Positions 18,573 to 25,780 of a stretch of DNA of 64,000 nucleotides are shown piece by piece. Under the pieces are notes generated by a model that saw only the letters and a list, made by a program, of their open reading frames with translations, made no database searches and had not been told where the DNA came from. The translations under genes were made by a program, and so were the position numbers. How positions within the stretch are numbered: the first letter of the stretch is position 1; each line of letters begins with the position of its first letter. Source of the DNA: JBDTSW01 sp963758845 (GTDB lineage Bacteria; Actinomycetota; Thermoleophilia; Solirubrobacterales; 70-9); the NCBI GenBank assembly GCA_963758845.1, contig CAVWWX010000002.1, positions 2,046,001 to 2,110,000 on the forward strand, in the 5' to 3' direction.

Positions 18573-19775
18573 CTACTCCTCCAGCCCCAGCCCGTAGGAG
18601 AGCGTCAGGCGGGCGGCCTCGGCCCCGGCGGCACCGGTCAGGGCGCCGGGGGTGACGGCGCCGATCGGCAGCGGCAATTCGCGGCGCAGGCCGTCGACCA
18701 GACCCGGGATCGTGGTGCCGGTGCCCGCCAGGACCATGCTCTCGACGCGAACCGCGTTCTCCAGGGCGCCGTAGTACTCGAGGGAACGGCGGAGCTCGTC
18801 GCCGAGCTTCTTGGTGCCGGCGGCGAGCGCCTCGCGGGTGGCCGCGATGATCTCGGGGTCGCCCTCGATCGATGCCACGGGGGTCTCGAGGCCGACGTGG
18901 ATCAGCCAGCGTCGAGCGTGGTCGAGCATCAGGCCGGCGCGCTCGGCGAGCACCTGGGCCATGCCCTCGATCCCGAAGTTGATGGCGCGCGTGAAGACGC
19001 AGTACTCGCCGCGGGTGACGGCGATGTTGGTGACGTCCCCGAGGTTGCAGTACACGCGGCCGGCGGTGGGTACGGCCATCTGCCCCGCGTACTCGGGTGC
19101 CGCCGGCACGGCGGCCTGTTCGGTCGCGGGGGTGGCGCCCTCGGCGGGGACGGCGCCCGCGCCCATCGGGTCGAATGTCGCGCCCGGGTCGACCACCCCG
19201 CCGGTGACCGGGCCGGGGGTCTCCCGCTGGAGGGCGCGGATCAGGCCGAAGGCGGAGTGGTCGATGCCGACCAGGCGAAGGCCGGCGCCCTCCACTGCTT
19301 CCATCGCCCGCATGAGCATGTCGCGGCGGGCGGCGACGACGACGACCTCGAGGTCGCGCGACTCGATGCCCGGCTGCGGCGGGATGATCTGCCAATCCAG
19401 AACCGCCTGGTCGAGGGGCATCGGGATGTGGTCCTGGGCCTGGAAGCGGATGGCGGTGGCGAGCTCGTCGGGGTTCTCGATCGGCGGGACGCGCAGGGCG
19501 CGGACGATGACGCGCTGGTTGGCGACGCCAAGGCGGACGTTGCGCGCCAGCTTGTTGCCGTTGAAGAGGTCCTTCAGGGCCGCGGCCAGCTCGTCGGGCT
19601 CCTGCACCTCGCCCTCGCGGAAGACGCCGGCGTCGAGCGGGCCGACCCCATAGCCGCCCACGCGCACGCCGCCATTCAGCTCGAGCTCGGTGGCGGCGAT
19701 GCTGGATGCCTCGATGTCGAGGCCGACGATGCGCTTTGACTTGTGGTTTCGCGTAAGCATTCGGGCAAATTCCAT
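18573..19775 (-). CDS. pilM: Type IV pilus assembly protein PilM (actin-like)
   Basis: A 400-residue cytoplasmic actin/FtsA-fold ATPase that binds the PilN N-terminus. The phosphate-1 region is IVGLDIEASSIAATEL (16-31), the second nucleotide-binding strand is NLGDVTNIAVT, and the adenosine motif is VLAGTGTTIPGLVDGL. A Gly/Pro/Ala-rich insertion of about 45 residues sits near residue 195, where other PilMs have a short loop. ATG 19775 and ATG 19760 are both possible starts; a GCCGATTG element at 19808-19815 with CAAG 15 bases upstream may be its promoter. First gene of the pilM-N-O-P chain. Confidence 0.9.
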   Translation of the reverse strand: MEFARMLTRNHKSKRIVGLDIEASSIAATELELNGGVRVGGYGVGPLDAGVFREGEVQEPDELAAALKDLFNGNKLARNVRLGVANQRVIVRALRVPPIENPDELATAIRFQAQDHIPMPLDQAVLDWQIIPPQPGIESRDLEVVVVAARRDMLMRAMEAVEGAGLRLVGIDHSAFGLIRALQRETPGPVTGGVVDPGATFDPMGAGAVPAEGATPATEQAAVPAAPEYAGQMAVPTAGRVYCNLGDVTNIAVTRGEYCVFTRAINFGIEGMAQVLAERAGLMLDHARRWLIHVGLETPVASIEGDPEIIAATREALAAGTKKLGDELRRSLEYYGALENAVRVESMVLAGTGTTIPGLVDGLRRELPLPIGAVTPGALTGAAGAEAARLTLSYGLGLEE

Positions 19776-19807
19776 GCCTGGGCGGAGCGGGACTTCCCCC
19801 GCACCTT

Positions 19808-19834
19808 CAATCGGCCTGAACCGCGTGCGACTTG
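19808..19834 (-). promoter_or_regulatory. Weak sigma-28-like promoter candidate for pilM
   Basis: On the minus strand the sequence CAAG (19834-19831), 15 bases, then GCCGATTG (19815-19808) resembles the TAAA-N15-GCCGATAA pattern of FliA/WhiG-type sigma factors. It ends about 33 bases before ATG 19775. The -35 part matches poorly, so it is offered mainly because the same pattern is much clearer upstream of pilA. Confidence 0.3.
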
Positions 19835-19851
19835 AGCCCTGAATGGGCCTC

Positions 19852-20613
19852 TCAGCCCGAGAACGTGTCCAGGTACCAGTCGACGATGTCGTCTCCCCAC
19901 CACAGGCCGACGACGCCGCCCAGCGCCAGGAAGGGCCCGAACGGCACCGCCTGCTTGCGCGCGGCGCTTCCCTGGCGGGCGATCATCGCGACCCCCACCA
20001 GCGCGCCGGCGGCGAAGCCCACCAGCAGCGCGGGCGCGATCGCCCGCCCCAGGTAGATCGCCATCATCGCCACCAACTTCGCGTCCCCCATTCCCATTCC
20101 CCGCGGGTACGCGAGCGCGATGACGAACAGGGCCCCGCCGGCGATCGCCACCGCCAGGGCGCGCTCGTCCAGGTCACCCAGGTCGCCGGCCAGGACGATC
20201 GCGATACCGGCGATCCCACCGGCCAGCACCACCGCGTTGGGGATGATGCGCTGTTCCAGGTCCGTCAGCACGATCGTCATCAGCACCGTGCACAGCGTCA
20301 GCCCCAGCGCGAGCTGCCACCCGTCGTCGGTCCCGAAGACCAGCACCGTTCCCGCCCACAGCGCTCCCAGGCCGGCCTCGGCGAGCGGGTAGCGCGGCGA
20401 GATCGGCTCGCCGCAATGGCGACAGCGTCCCCGCAGCGCCAGCCAGGAGACGATGGGGACGTTGTCGTAGGCGGTGATCTGTTCCCCGCACTCGGGGCAG
20501 CGCGAGCGGCCCGTCACGAAGCCCTCTCCCCGCGGGATCCGGTGGGCGAGCACGGTCACGAAGCTGCCGGCGACGGCGCCGGCGACGAAGGCGAGTGCGG
20601 CCCAACCGAGCAT
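19852..20613 (-). CDS. pilD: Prepilin peptidase / N-methyltransferase
   Basis: A 253-residue bifunctional aspartic prepilin peptidase with about seven to eight membrane segments. The N-terminal methyltransferase part has the zinc-binding Cys tetrad CPEC (39-42) and CRHC (64-67). The two catalytic aspartates are Asp118 in LTDLEQRIIPN and Asp177 in GMGMGDAKL. It cleaves after the Gly of the prepilins PilA and the minor pilins encoded upstream and methylates the new N-terminus. It lies between the minor pilins and pilM on the same strand, with 77 bases before pilM. Confidence 0.93.
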   Translation of the reverse strand: MLGWAALAFVAGAVAGSFVTVLAHRIPRGEGFVTGRSRCPECGEQITAYDNVPIVSWLALRGRCRHCGEPISPRYPLAEAGLGALWAGTVLVFGTDDGWQLALGLTLCTVLMTIVLTDLEQRIIPNAVVLAGGIAGIAIVLAGDLGDLDERALAVAIAGGALFVIALAYPRGMGMGDAKLVAMMAIYLGRAIAPALLVGFAAGALVGVAMIARQGSAARKQAVPFGPFLALGGVVGLWWGDDIVDWYLDTFSG

Positions 20614-20677
20614 CGTCGCTGACCCTATCCGCGGCCCCGGCCGCCACCTGCGAGCTTCACGAGCGCCTCCGCGGCGG

Positions 20678-22238
20678 TCAGCAGGCGATGCCGGACACCG
20701 TGCCGCCCGGGACGCACAGCGTCTCGCGAACCACGCGCCAGCTCGCCGAGCCCAGGTCGAACAGGAACGGCGGCTGCTGGAAGCGCAGCCGGTCGTCGTA
20801 CGTGTAGTCCTTCAGGTAGCCGGTCACCGCGGACCCGCCCGACGAGGTTCCCACCGTCCCGCGGAAGAGCTGCGCGATGGCGCCGTTCACCTCGAGCTGC
20901 CCCAGGCTGGCGCCGCAGTCGTAGTTATCGACGATGAACGAATGGCGAATGCCCAGCACGGCGGCATCGATGCGCAGGTTCGCGTGCGACTGGGCCGCGA
21001 CGTTGGAGGCCGAGCCGCAGGAATAGGCGGTCGCTGCGGAGCGCGTGGTCACGCCGTGCTGGACGCGGATGAAGTTGTTCGCGACCAGCCCGAGCACCGC
21101 GGTCCCGGACAGGTTGGTGGTCACGTTGCCGTCGATGATGATGTCGTTGGCCGCAGCGATCGTCAGCGACGACGAGTAGGTGCCCCTGACGTAGACGTTG
21201 CCGCACGGGGACGTGTTCGAGTAGGTCACGTTGTAGGGCGAGTAGGTCGCCGAGCAGCCACTGCTGTTGGTGACGTAGATGATCGGGTCGTTGGCGAGGT
21301 TCACCGACGGCTGCGCGACGCCGTTCACGGTCACCGAGGCCGTGTTTCCGCTCAGCACGATCTGCGTGGTCCCCGAGTACACCTTGCCGTCGCTCTGCGC
21401 GTACGCGAGCAGGCTGGAGTTGTCGGGTGGCGCGCTGATGAAGGGCGCGTTCTCCTGCAGCGTCCCGTGGACGTCGGGGTTCAGCGAGCAGCTGCCGTTG
21501 CCGCGGATCATCGCGGGCTCCGAGCCGCCGGGGGCGGCCGAGGCGATCGTGTCGGCGGGCGTCCGGCCGAAGTCGGGCGAGCCGCAGATCACGTACTGGT
21601 CCTGCGTGTACGTGGGCCCGTTCATGGCGTCCCCGGAGATCCAGTTGATGTCGACACAGTCGCTGGGGCGGCCGTCGCGCTCGAACTCGGCGCAATCCTG
21701 GTAGTTGGCCGGGTTCGAGTACGTGTTCGGGTCCAGGGTCTCGTAGACCGTGTACCAGAGGTAGTCCAGCGGGGACGCTCGCTTGAAGCTCGCGACGATG
21801 CCGCGCGTCGCGCCACCGGACTTACCCGTGAACTGCATCCGGAAGCTGCCGTCGCTGAGCTCGATCATCGTGTGCACCGGGTCCGCGGTGGAGCATGCGG
21901 AGCTCCCGTTCGCGGGAAGCGGCCGGTAGGAGTACGTCTCGTTGTCCGTGCCGCGGACGGCTGTCTCGGCCTGGGTGCGGGCACTGCTCCCAGAACTCGG
22001 TGTTCTTGTTCACCTGGTAGAGGAAGGCGTTGAGGCCCGCCCGCGCGGCGTAGAACGCGCGCTTCGAGTCGAGGTCGTGCTGCGAGTTGTTGATGTCGCC
22101 CTTGGCGGCGACGAACGCGGCCCCGATCAGCAGCGTGACCACGGTAAGCACGCCGAGCGCGACGCCGATCGCGAAGCCGTCCTCGGACGCCGCGCGGGCA
22201 CGCAGGGTCTTGCGGTTTGGAAGTCGATTCAGGAACAT
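20678..22238 (-). CDS. PilX-like minor pilin / pilus assembly protein (one frameshift)
   Basis: About 519 residues. ATG 22238 overlaps the previous gene by 10 bases. The N-terminus has a prepilin-like leader ending EDG (cleavage after Gly21) and a hydrophobic helix (FAIGVALGVLTVVTLLIGAAFVA), but lacks the Glu at +5, as in PilX-type pilins. Next comes SQHDLDSKRAFYAARAGLNAFLY, the usual PilX_N block. A surplus base near 21975 breaks the frame after WEQC; the rest (about 400 residues) is a beta-rich, Ser/Thr/Asn-rich domain with repeated NVYVRGTYSS- and IIIDGNVTTN-like strands resembling a beta-helix. It may form the pilus tip or prime assembly. Confidence 0.75.
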
Positions 22239-23083
22239 GCGGTCACCGTCTGTGGGTTGCGGTCAGCGGGCGGGGGCGTGAGGCGAAGAACGAAGGTGTC
22301 GGTGAATGTGGTCCTCTCGTCGAAGCGCTGGTCCGGCGTCCCGTGTGGCTCGACGACCATGGTCACCCTCACGGCCGTGGTCAGCCGGGCGTTCGCGGCG
22401 CTGAGGCCGGCCGGGCTTCCCGTGGTCATGGGCAGGGGGCTCGGCGAGTTGGCCGGGATCGTCCCCGCCGGCACCGAGCCGCCCGCGCTGGTCGTCACGC
22501 CGCTGGGCAGCGTTCCGGCGCCGTCCAGGAGCATCACGTAGGGGTTGCCGGCGGTGTCCAGGTAGGCGTTGCCGGAGCCGTCGCGGGCGGTGGCGTGCGG
22601 GAAGTACTGGAAGATCGGCGTGCTGCCGTCCTGGGCCGCGCCGTCGACGAGGACCCTCGACGCGCTGGGGGTCGACGAGAAGGTCCAGTTGGGCGCCGTG
22701 CCACCGGTCCTGGGGTACGTCGTGTCGACGACGTTGCCCCCGGTGAGCGAGACGACGTGAAGCTCGGGGATGATCGCTGCCTGTGCGCCCCACTTGCTGA
22801 TGAATCGCAGGCTCGACCCGTAGCTGCCCGCCTGGATCGGGATGACGCCGTCAGCGACGCAGCTCGACTGAAGCCGGCTGGCCAGCGCCGACATCGCGGT
22901 ACGCGCCTGCTGGGTCGCGTCGACGCGATCGAAGACGCGGCTGCTCTCCTTCAGCGCCACCTGCTGAATCGCGAAGAGCGCACCGGTGACCACGATCGCC
23001 GACGCCATGGTCACGAGCAGCTCGATCATGGTGAAGCCGGCCTCCTCCCGGCGAATGCGATGCAACGCCCGGCGGCTTCGCAT
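22229..23083 (-). CDS. PilW/GspJ-like minor pilin
   Basis: A 284-residue type IV prepilin-like protein. The leader MRSRRALHRIRREEAG is cleaved before FTMIELLVTMASAIVV, with Glu at +5 of the mature form. The extracellular part is beta-rich with conserved spacing of a single Cys near the start (SSCVADG) and one at the end. ATG 23083 shares one base with the preceding stop (TGATG), and the stop lies inside the start of the next gene, so the three minor pilins are translationally coupled. By position it corresponds to PilW or the GspJ pseudopilin. Confidence 0.78.
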   Translation of the reverse strand: MRSRRALHRIRREEAGFTMIELLVTMASAIVVTGALFAIQQVALKESSRVFDRVDATQQARTAMSALASRLQSSCVADGVIPIQAGSYGSSLRFISKWGAQAAIIPELHVVSLTGGNVVDTTYPRTGGTAPNWTFSSTPSASRVLVDGAAQDGSTPIFQYFPHATARDGSGNAYLDTAGNPYVMLLDGAGTLPSGVTTSAGGSVPAGTIPANSPSPLPMTTGSPAGLSAANARLTTAVRVTMVVEPHGTPDQRFDERTTFTDTFVLRLTPPPADRNPQTVTACS

Positions 23084-24501
23084 CAGCAGTTCCCCTGGTT
23101 CGCGCTGACGCCCGTGATCGAGACCAGCACCGGGTTCCCGGTCGAGGCGTAGCTGGTGTTGTTGACGGTCGCGGTCCCGCGGTAGGTGGTCCCGCTGGGC
23201 CGGTAGGAGGCGCAGACCGTGTAGTTGGGCCCGTAGGGCTGGCCAGGGAAACGCAACCAGCCATGTGCCGGAGCCGTCGGGCCCGCGGCGGGGTCGATCT
23301 GCGGGGTCCACGACTGGCCGCAGGTCGTCCCCGAGTCGCTCGGATAGTCCAGCCTCAAGGCGAGGGGCTTCACGTTCGAGAAGGCGCTGGTGGCCGAGGT
23401 CCGGAAGCGGACCGTGACGATCATCGCGGGCAAGCCGACGGTGGCCGAATTCGACCCGGCGCTTGCGCCCGGGGCGACCGTGGCGATGCCGCGGTCGCTC
23501 AGGGGGCGCGCGTCCGGGCTGGGCGCCGCGGGCGGCTGGTTCGAGGTGCAGCGGCCGGCCGACAGCGCGTAGTTGCCCGTGTAGTTGCCCGGGCCGCCGG
23601 TGATGAACGGGAACAGGGTGGTCGTCGTCGCGATCGCCGTGGCCGGCGAGCCCACCGTGCGCGTGCCGAAGGTGGCCATCCCCGGGTTCTTCCATGAGAT
23701 CGACGGGGCGAACTGACCGGGGGTGGTGGTCCCACCGAAGGTGGTCGAGAACTGGGCGGTCACGGCGCCCGGGACGCCGAGCGTGAAGTTGCTGGTGCCG
23801 GTGTTGCCCGAGGTCGCCGTCGCCGGCACCGTCGGGGTCGCGCTGCCGTTGGCGTCCACGTAGCCGCTGCGCGAGGCGGTCACGTCGTAGTCGCCGACCG
23901 TCAGGCCGGCGAAGATCGCGCAGCCGTCGGCGTCGGTCACGGCGGTGCGGTGCGTGGCGCCGGTGTTCTGATCGGTCCCGACCACGGTTGCCGTCGCGCC
24001 CGGCAGGGCCGCGCCGTTCTGGTCGACGACCTTGGCCAGGAAGCTGCCACCGGCCGGGGGAGTGATCACGCTCTGCTGGACCACCGCGGTGCGCTTGTTG
24101 TTCGGCCAGTTCACCGACGATTGGACCTTCGAGTAGTCGGCGACGGCGCCCGAGCAGCCCGCGGCGCCGGATCCGTGGCTGATGAAGCTCGCGGTCGAGG
24201 TGATCGTGAACGGGGTGCCCTCGACGGTCACGGTGCGGGTCTGGTTGAGCTTGGCCAGCTGGTCCGCGGTCATGCCCCGCATCCGCTCCAGGTCCTGTTG
24301 TGCGAGCGCCGACGCCTGCGAGCGGACCCGCTGGTCCTCGGTAGTGCGGCCCGCGGCCTGGAGCCCGATGAGCGACATCGCGACCAGGCCGACCATGAAG
24401 GCGGCGACGACCACCTCGACGAGGGTCATGCCGGCCTCGTCGGCCGTCAGCGCCCGTAGGCGCCGCGGCCGGGAAGTCTGGATGTGTCGGTGATCGGGCA
24501 T
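23083..24501 (-). CDS. PilV-like minor pilin with carboxypeptidase-regulatory-like domain
   Basis: A 472-residue prepilin. Leader residues 1-24 end DEAG, then MTLVEVVVAAFMVGLVAMSLIG with Glu at +5, typical of PilV/GspI. After the pilin helix, residues about 140-230 form a CarboxypepD_reg-like beta sandwich (FLAKVVDQNGAALPGATATV...GCAIFAGLTVGDYDVTAS). Two more beta-rich segments follow, with four or more Cys near the C-terminus. Such a domain on a minor pilin suggests a folded tip or adhesive module. ATG 24501 is chosen over the upstream in-frame ATG because it directly precedes the leader. Confidence 0.75.
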   Translation of the reverse strand: MPDHRHIQTSRPRRLRALTADEAGMTLVEVVVAAFMVGLVAMSLIGLQAAGRTTEDQRVRSQASALAQQDLERMRGMTADQLAKLNQTRTVTVEGTPFTITSTASFISHGSGAAGCSGAVADYSKVQSSVNWPNNKRTAVVQQSVITPPAGGSFLAKVVDQNGAALPGATATVVGTDQNTGATHRTAVTDADGCAIFAGLTVGDYDVTASRSGYVDANGSATPTVPATATSGNTGTSNFTLGVPGAVTAQFSTTFGGTTTPGQFAPSISWKNPGMATFGTRTVGSPATAIATTTTLFPFITGGPGNYTGNYALSAGRCTSNQPPAAPSPDARPLSDRGIATVAPGASAGSNSATVGLPAMIVTVRFRTSATSAFSNVKPLALRLDYPSDSGTTCGQSWTPQIDPAAGPTAPAHGWLRFPGQPYGPNYTVCASYRPSGTTYRGTATVNNTSYASTGNPVLVSITGVSANQGNC

Positions 24502-24522
24502 AGCTCTGGACCCTGAGTCGGC

Positions 24523-24561
24523 AGTGGGTCGGGTCCGCTTGAGGCAAAGACCCGCCCCACT
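24523..24561 (-). other. Long stem-loop in the leader of the minor-pilin genes
   Basis: AGTGGGTCGGGTC (24523-24535) pairs with GACCCGCCCCACT (24549-24561) over 12 of 13 positions around a 13-base loop. It lies between the pilA terminator and the PilV-like start, 22 bases before ATG 24501 on the minus strand. No T-run follows, so it looks like a messenger-stabilising or read-through-limiting structure, not a terminator. Confidence 0.5.
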
Positions 24562-24569
24562 CAACGAAA

Positions 24570-24599
24570 CGAGGAGCGGGCCCGAAGACCCGCCCCTCG
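24570..24599 (-). terminator. Intrinsic terminator of pilA (possibly bidirectional)
   Basis: On the minus strand a 13-bp stem (two G-T pairs) closes a TTCG tetraloop and is followed by TTTCGTT. On the plus strand the same stem is followed by CTTTT. It lies 31 bases after the pilA stop and separates the highly expressed major pilin from the minor pilin genes. Confidence 0.8.
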
Positions 24600-24630
24600 C
24601 TTTTCCTAGGTTCTTGGAACCTGTGAGTGC

Positions 24631-25059
24631 TTACGGGTTCCAGGTCGTCCCGTTGCAACCGCCACCACTGGGCGAGCAGGGGTACGACAGTGCGCCACTG
24701 GCCGCCCGCGCGATACCGAAGTCGCGGTTGGTCGTCTGGGCACGGACGGTCACCGTGTAGGTGTTGTTGGTCGCTGCGACCGTCAGGTTGGCGTTGGTGA
24801 GCGCGGGCTCGATGGTGACCAGGCCGCCCGACGTGGCGCCTGTGTACGAGCCGTCGTTGTCGGTCGCGTAGGTCTCCATCGCGGTCTGCGCGGTGTGAGC
24901 GTCTTCCTTGGCACCGGCGTCGTTTGCCTTCTCACGCTGGTTGAAGAAGGACGGGATGGCGATCGCGGCAAGCAGGCCGATGATCAGCATCACGACGAGG
25001 AGCTCGACCAGGGTGAACCCGGACTCGCTCTGACTCCGTTCGCGGAGCTTCTGGATCAT
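24631..25059 (-). CDS. pilA: Type IV major pilin
   Basis: A 142-residue prepilin. The leader MIQKLRERSQSESG is cleaved before FTLVELLVVMLIIGLLAAI, with Glu at +5 and a Pro kink (IPSFF) as in major pilins. The helix continues through NQREKANDAGAKEDAHTAQTAMETYATDNDGSY and ends in a small beta domain with a C-terminal disulfide pair (YPCSPSGGGC). ATG 25059 has the best Shine-Dalgarno in the window, and the gene has its own promoter, riboswitch and terminator, consistent with the major subunit. PilD processes it and PilB/PilT drive its polymerisation and retraction. Confidence 0.93.
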   Translation of the reverse strand: MIQKLRERSQSESGFTLVELLVVMLIIGLLAAIAIPSFFNQREKANDAGAKEDAHTAQTAMETYATDNDGSYTGATSGGLVTIEPALTNANLTVAATNNTYTVTVRAQTTNRDFGIARAASGALSYPCSPSGGGCNGTTWNP

Positions 25060-25066
25060 TTTGGAA

Positions 25067-25074
25067 TCCTCCTT
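25067..25074 (-). promoter_or_regulatory. Strong Shine-Dalgarno of pilA
   Basis: AAGGAGGA on the minus strand, seven bases before ATG 25059, is a near-perfect match to the 16S rRNA 3' end. It is far stronger than other sites in the window, where genes mostly rely on stop-start overlaps, and it fixes the pilA start. Confidence 0.85.
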
Positions 25075-25121
25075 GGACCCTTGACTCGCCAGAGCCCCGA
25101 ACCCGGTCGGGAGTCAGATGA

Positions 25122-25213
25122 CCCCGGCGGTAGCTCGGCTTGCTCCCTTCAACTGGGAGCCCCGTGGCTTTGCGTCCCCCGCCACTGTGGCGGCGTTGCC
25201 TTTATCACCGGGG
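25122..25213 (-). ncRNA. Class I cyclic-di-GMP riboswitch (GEMM-I) in the pilA leader
   Basis: Read on the minus strand, the 92-base segment is closed by CCCCGG and CCGGGG (P1). It then shows AAAGGCAA, a P2 hairpin CCGCCA/TGGCGG, the hallmark GGGGACGCAAAGCCACGG, a P3 hairpin GCTCCC/GGGAGC and AGCCGAGCTACCG. This order and the GACGCAAAGCC core match the class I c-di-GMP aptamer (Rfam GEMM). The base aligned with position 20 of the Vibrio Vc2 aptamer appears to be G, which favours c-di-GMP over cGAMP. The P2 loop is short and not GNRA. It ends 62 bases before ATG 25059. The downstream hairpin CCCGA/TCGGG lacks a T-run, so translational control is more likely than termination. Confidence 0.82.
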
Positions 25214-25233
25214 CACTGGCCTTTCGGGGTTAT

Positions 25234-25260
25234 CTATCGGCGGTTGCCGGAAGCCCTTTA
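25234..25260 (-). promoter_or_regulatory. Sigma-28 (FliA/WhiG-type) promoter of pilA
   Basis: On the minus strand TAAA (25260-25257), exactly 15 bases, then GCCGATAG (25241-25234) matches the TAAA-N15-GCCGATAA consensus in all but the last base. The predicted transcript start, about seven bases further, falls about 14 bases before the riboswitch P1 helix, which is the expected geometry. No FliA/WhiG-type sigma gene is in the window. Confidence 0.7.
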
Positions 25261-25360
25261 GTGATGAATGGGGGGTACATCCGTCCAGGCTGGGGGCTGG
25301 ACCCCAGTCCGGCCGCGGGGCTACATAGGCATGCGCCAGGCGTGCTCGTAAGCTCCTGGC

Positions 25361-25780
25361 GTGGCTGCACGCAGGCTCCTGATCGTGATGGTGATCCTCC
25401 TCGTAACGTCCACGGTCGCCGCCGCGCTCGTGCCCCCGCCGCCTGAGCCTGACGACACGACCGAGACCACGACGTCGCCCAGGACCTCCCCCGTGCCCAC
25501 GGATGGCCAACTCGTCCAGGCCACGATCGACGCGGACGCCCGGCGCGCGCAGCGGATCGAGGTACCACTCGGCGACCAGCTGGCGCTGAAGGTGCGCTCG
25601 CGCCGGGCGGGACAGATCCAGGTGCGCGGCTTGGGCCTGGTCGAGGACGTACTACCCCTCTCCCCCGCCCGCTTCGACATCCTCGCCAACCGCACCGGGC
25701 GCTTCGAGGTGCGGCTGATCGAGCCTGACAGGCGCCTGGGCATCATCGACGTGCCCAGGGAGCGTGGACGGAAGGGCTAG
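25361..25780 (+). CDS. Secreted or membrane-anchored protein of unknown function
   Basis: A 139-residue protein starting at GTG 25361. Residues 5-24 form a signal or anchor helix (LLIVMVILLVTSTVAAALV), followed by a Pro/Thr-rich linker (about 25-50) and a compact beta-rich domain (VPLGDQLALKVRSRRAGQIQ onwards) reminiscent of cupredoxin-like folds but without visible metal ligands. It is divergent from pilA and converges on pilC, whose stop overlaps its stop by two bases. The only plus-strand gene inside the pilus cluster; a role in the pilus or envelope is inferred from location alone. Confidence 0.55.
   Translation: MAARRLLIVMVILLVTSTVAAALVPPPPEPDDTTETTTSPRTSPVPTDGQLVQATIDADARRAQRIEVPLGDQLALKVRSRRAGQIQVRGLGLVEDVLPLSPARFDILANRTGRFEVRLIEPDRRLGIIDVPRERGRKG

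Noticed and set aside
20641..22033. 519-codon plus-strand frame opposite the PilX-like gene
   Set aside because: Arg/Val/Gly-rich shadow of a minor-pilin gene with clear prepilin leader on the other strand.
24608..24622. AGGTTCTTGGAACCT palindrome after pilA as a regulator site
   Set aside because: It lies just downstream of the pilA stop next to a strong terminator; more likely incidental or part of the terminator region.
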